Assembly: GCA_965365625.1 (NCBI GenBank)
Contig: CBDUCL010000111.1
Span: 1 to 9,446, forward strand
Origin: CAVWCW01 sp965365625
Lineage (GTDB): Bacteria; Pseudomonadota; Gammaproteobacteria; Chromatiales; Chromatiaceae
DNA length: 9,446 nucleotides
Direction of reading: 5' to 3'
Part shown: positions 6,836-9,446 of the stretch, one piece after another
Layout: each line of letters begins with the position of its first letter
Numbering within the stretch: position 1 is the stretch's first letter
Made by a program: the position numbers and the translations under genes
The notes under the pieces: model-generated
Told to the model about the DNA's origin: nothing
The model's input: only the letters and a program-made list of their open reading frames with translations
Database searches by the model: none

Positions 6836-9243
6836 GTCGGGTCTACCTGCTCCAGGACGCCCGCGGCCAACGCCGGCTCGAGGCCGCCGACCTGCCCCTC
6901 GGCATTGGCGGCGCCACGGCCGACCTGGCCCTGCCCGGCCAGCCGCCGGATGCCCTGTTGGCCCATATTGGCATCGCCGAGGGCCACGCCTTTATCCAGC
7001 CGGTGGCGGACGCCCCACCCCTGTTCCACAACCACCAGCGGCTGACCCAATCGGCCTGGCTGAAATCCGGCGATCGGGTCGAGGTCGGCGACGCCCTGTT
7101 GACCTGGACCGTGCAGGGCGACCAGGTCCGGGTGCAAACCCAGGAGCGACAGGATGGGCCGATCCTGACCCCGCCCCCGGCGCCCTCCACAGCAACCGCA
7201 TCGCCAGAGCCGCCGCTGCCGGCCCCGGCGGCCCCATCCCGGCGCCGAGGCCTGCGCCTCCTGCTGGCCAGCCTATTCGCCCTGCTCCTGTTGGCCGCCG
7301 GATTCGTGCTGCTGGCGCTGCGGGTGGATCTGCGCATCGAGCCCACCCCCGACCACCTGTCCCTCAGCGGCCTGCCCCCGGCCCTGCCCGTGTGGGGTCA
7401 ATGGCTGGCCTGGCCCGGCGACTACCGGCTGCGGGCCGAACACCCGGGGTATTTCCCGCTGGAACAGTCGCTGGAGCTGCGCCGCGGCGGCCCAGCCGAA
7501 TACCGTTTCGCTCTGCGCGAGCGTCCTGGCGTGGTGCGCATCGCGCTGGAACCGGCGGTGCCCTTCCGCCTGCTGCTGGACGACCAGGTCCTGGAACCCG
7601 GACCCGAGGGCGGGTTCGAGATACCCCGGGGAAGCCACCGGCTGCGCGTCGAGAGCGAACGCTACCTGCCCGTGGAGCAGGAGCTGGAGGTCGAGGGCTT
7701 GGGCCGAACCCAGGAGCTCGCCTTTCGGCTGCAACCGGCCTGGGCCCGGCTGCGCCTGGACAGCCAGCCGAGCGGGGCGGCGGTGTATCTGGGCGAGCGC
7801 CTGCTGGGCCGCACTCCGCTCGACACCGAGCTGCTGCAGGGCCCGGCCCGGTTGCGCCTGACCCTGGCCCGGCATCAATCCCTGGAGCTGGACTTGGAGG
7901 TGCAGGCCGGCCAGCCCCTGGATCTGGGCCGCGTCGCGCTGCAGCCGGCGCCCGGCCGGCTGCAGCTGGAGACCCGCCCCAGTGGGGCCAGCCTGAGCCT
8001 GGACGGGCGCTTTATCGGCACCACCCCGCTGCAATTGGAGCTGAGCAGCACCCGCGAACACCAGCTGCGGTTGAGCAAACCCGGCCACCGCACCCTGACC
8101 CATGCCCTGCGTCTGGAACCGGAGCAGGCGCTGGCCTTGAGCCTGAAGCTGGAGCCCGAGTACGGGGTGGTCTTTATCGCCAGCCAGCCGGCGGATGCCG
8201 AGCTGCTGGTGGACGGCCGCCCGGCCGGCCCCGCCAGCCAGCGGCTGCGCCTGCCCAGCCGCACCCATCGGCTGGAGGTGCGCAAGTCGGGCTTTGAATC
8301 CAAGCAATTGAGCGTCCTGCCCGACCCCGGCTATAGCCAGACCCTGGAGGTGGAACTGCGGACCCTGGCCGCGGCCCGCCGCACCGCGACGCCTGGGCGC
8401 ATCACCAGCCCGGGCGGTCAGGCCCTGGTACTGGTCCGCCCCCGTGGCAGCTTCCAACTAGGGGCCTCGCGCCGGGAGCCCGGGCGCCGGGCCAACGAGC
8501 ACCAGCGACTGGTGGCCCTGAGCCGGCCCTTCTACCTGGGAGAGAAGGAGGTCAGCAATGCGGAGTTCCGGCGTTTCCGCTCCGGCCACCGCTCCGGCCG
8601 GGCCGAGGGCGCGGCCCTGGACGGCGAGCGCCAGCCGGTGGTCAATGTCAGCTGGGAGGAAGCCGCCCGCTACTGCAATTGGCTGAGCCAGCAGGCCGGG
8701 CTGGACCCCTTCTACCAGGAGATCGAGGGTAAGTTGCGCCCCGCCGAACCGCCGAATCAGGGCTACCGCCTGCCGACCGAGGCGGAGTGGGCCTATGCGG
8801 CCCAGGTGCTGGGCCGCACCCAGCCGGCCCGTTATCCCTGGGGCCAGGGCTATCCCCCGCAGGCGGTGCAGGGCAACTATGCGGACCAACGCATCGCCGA
8901 CACCCTGGCCGACAGCCTGCCGAACTACGACGACGGCTTCCGCGGCAGCGCCCCGGTCGGCAGCTTCGCCGCTGGTCCCGGGGGCTTTTACGACCTGGGG
9001 GGCAATGTGGCCGAGTGGACCAATGATCTGTACGCCGTCTACCCGGGCCAGGCCGAACGCCTGGTGCGAGACCCGCTGGGCCCAGCGGACGGCGAGCACC
9101 ATCTGGTCAAGGGCGCCGGCTGGCGCCAGGGGAGCCTCAGCGAGCTGCGCCTGAGCTACCGCGACTACAGCCGCGAGGCGCGCCCGGATCTGGGGTTCCG
9201 CATCGCCCGCTATGCGGCGCCGGAGGCAAGCGGTGCGCCCTGA
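6832..9243 (+). CDS. FHA-like / TM / five PEGA-like repeats / SUMF1-fold membrane protein
   Basis: An 803-residue protein with four parts. Residues 1-105 resemble a degenerate FHA domain (DLALPG, LLAHIGIAEGHAFIQ, LKSGDRVEVGDALLTW) without a clear phosphothreonine-binding Arg/Ser/Asn signature. After a Pro-rich linker, R137-R139 precede one transmembrane helix (about 141-165), placing the rest in the periplasm. Residues 164-513 are five PEGA-like beta repeats of exactly 70 residues. Residues 524-803 form a SUMF1/FGE-sulfatase domain: FYLGEKEVSNAEF, VVNVSWEEAARYCNWLS, GYRLPTEAEWAYAA (644-657), DLGGNVAEWTNDLY (721-734), then KGAGWRQG (760-767) and GFRIAR (788-793). True formylglycine-generating enzymes have two Cu-binding Cys after the RGGSW-type motif; here both are absent, and the only Cys in the protein is C615 in RYCNW. 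Catalysis of formylglycine formation is therefore unlikely; a binding or structural role is inferred. It overlaps the genes on both sides. Confidence 0.93.
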   Translation: MSRVYLLQDARGQRRLEAADLPLGIGGATADLALPGQPPDALLAHIGIAEGHAFIQPVADAPPLFHNHQRLTQSAWLKSGDRVEVGDALLTWTVQGDQVRVQTQERQDGPILTPPPAPSTATASPEPPLPAPAAPSRRRGLRLLLASLFALLLLAAGFVLLALRVDLRIEPTPDHLSLSGLPPALPVWGQWLAWPGDYRLRAEHPGYFPLEQSLELRRGGPAEYRFALRERPGVVRIALEPAVPFRLLLDDQVLEPGPEGGFEIPRGSHRLRVESERYLPVEQELEVEGLGRTQELAFRLQPAWARLRLDSQPSGAAVYLGERLLGRTPLDTELLQGPARLRLTLARHQSLELDLEVQAGQPLDLGRVALQPAPGRLQLETRPSGASLSLDGRFIGTTPLQLELSSTREHQLRLSKPGHRTLTHALRLEPEQALALSLKLEPEYGVVFIASQPADAELLVDGRPAGPASQRLRLPSRTHRLEVRKSGFESKQLSVLPDPGYSQTLEVELRTLAAARRTATPGRITSPGGQALVLVRPRGSFQLGASRREPGRRANEHQRLVALSRPFYLGEKEVSNAEFRRFRSGHRSGRAEGAALDGERQPVVNVSWEEAARYCNWLSQQAGLDPFYQEIEGKLRPAEPPNQGYRLPTEAEWAYAAQVLGRTQPARYPWGQGYPPQAVQGNYADQRIADTLADSLPNYDDGFRGSAPVGSFAAGPGGFYDLGGNVAEWTNDLYAVYPGQAERLVRDPLGPADGEHHLVKGAGWRQGSLSELRLSYRDYSREARPDLGFRIARYAAPEASGAP
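7321..8370 (+). repeat. Five in-frame 210-base units encoding PEGA-like repeats
   Basis: Units start at 7321, 7531, 7741, 7951 and 8161. Each opens with a strand-like segment of the same layout (RVDLRIEPTP, VVRIALEPAV, WARLRLDSQP, PGRLQLETRP, YGVVFIASQP). Later parts show DG or GE turns, a TPL-like strand, and G-H/Y motifs before the last strand. Spacing is exactly 70 codons each time although the sequences have diverged strongly. This is a protein-level repeat, not a recent DNA duplication. Confidence 0.8.
9222..9235 (+). promoter_or_regulatory. Ribosome binding site deciding the GTG start of the last gene
   Basis: GGAGG at 9222-9226 lies 6 bases before GTG at 9233. The in-frame ATG at 9212 would lie before this site and would put four Arg in front of the signal peptide, so GTG 9233 is preferred. 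The site is inside the end of the SUMF1 gene. Confidence 0.75.
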
Positions 9244-9445
9244 GGCCCTGCTGTTGCTGACCGTCCTCGGCGCTCCCCTGGCGGCGGAGCCGGAGCACCC
9301 AGTGCATCCCGCGCCTGCCCAAGCGGCAACCGAGGCCCCGACCCCGGCGCCGACCCCGCCGCCCGAGCCGGAACCGCTGCGCGAATTTACCCCCAGCGAG
9401 CGCATCGAAGCCGACCGCAGCGTGGATTTTCCGGTGGATATATAA
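9233..9445 (+). CDS. Small exported Pro-rich protein with distinctive C-terminal tail
   Basis: A 70-residue protein ending with TAA one base before the window end, so it is complete. Residues 1-18 form a short signal peptide (MRPEALLLLTVLGAPLAA, cleavage likely after A18). The mature part begins with a Pro/Ala/Glu-rich extended stretch (19-48) and ends with REFTPSERIEADRSVDFPVDI (50-70). The tail has the layout F-x-P-S-E-x-I-x-A-D-x-x-V-x-F-P-x-D-I; from memory, similar endings occur in other small exported proteobacterial proteins, but I cannot name a family. The gene overlaps the SUMF1 gene by 11 bases and has a good Shine-Dalgarno site. A role as periplasmic partner or C-terminal docking peptide of the preceding PEGA/SUMF1 protein is inferred from position alone. 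Confidence 0.8.
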   Translation: MRPEALLLLTVLGAPLAAEPEHPVHPAPAQAATEAPTPAPTPPPEPEPLREFTPSERIEADRSVDFPVDI

Positions 9446-9446
9446 G

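Noticed and set aside
6744..8297. 517-residue open frame on the plus strand in another frame
   Set aside because: It overlaps the FHA/PEGA/SUMF1 gene in a shifted frame and translates to a Pro/Ala/Gly/Arg-rich artefact.
7273..9405. Two long minus-strand open frames (7273-8457 and 8458-9405)
   Set aside because: Both are antisense to the SUMF1 gene, have no recognisable motifs, and show the Gln/Gly/Ala bias of antisense GC-rich coding DNA.

Overview
The window is GC-rich and densely coded on the + strand only. The family content (NudL-type Nudix hydrolase, OmpR-type response regulator, Sec and lipoprotein export signals) suggests a high-GC Gammaproteobacterium. The family or genus cannot be fixed from the sequence, and no rRNA, tRNA, mobile element or CRISPR array is visible.

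Region 1 (3-1812): the 3' part of a long coiled-coil protein of unknown function, cut by the window start and opening with 11-residue tandem repeats, is followed after 4 bases by a CoA-pyrophosphatase-type Nudix hydrolase. Region 2 (1813-2320): a 508-base spacer of lower GC with no convincing gene but with an OmpR-box-like dyad near 2070. Region 3 (2321-3070): an orphan OmpR-family response regulator whose phosphoacceptor aspartate is replaced by glutamate (E55), so it may be permanently active. Region 4 (3071-3332): a spacer with a C-rich, G-poor start, repeated CTTTCGG heptamers and a small hairpin just before the next ribosome binding site.

Region 5 (3333-9445): five tightly packed genes that look like one operon and encode an undescribed cell-envelope module. 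They are: (a) a secreted protein with a long Gly/Ser/Ala linker and a charged helical tail; (b) a lipoprotein predicted to go to the outer membrane; (c) an inner-membrane-anchored TPR-like protein ending in a PEGA-like beta domain; (d) an 803-residue protein with a degenerate FHA-like cytoplasmic domain, one membrane helix, five PEGA-like repeats of exactly 70 residues and a C-terminal SUMF1/FGE-fold domain lacking the catalytic cysteines; (e) a 70-residue exported proline-rich protein with a distinctive C-terminal tail. Gene overlaps (TTGA between c and d, 11 bases between d and e) point to translational coupling. I infer that the products form or regulate a trans-envelope assembly reaching from cytoplasm (FHA-like) through periplasm (TPR, PEGA, SUMF1) to outer membrane (lipoprotein). 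The regulator upstream is a candidate controller, but nothing in the sequence proves this.
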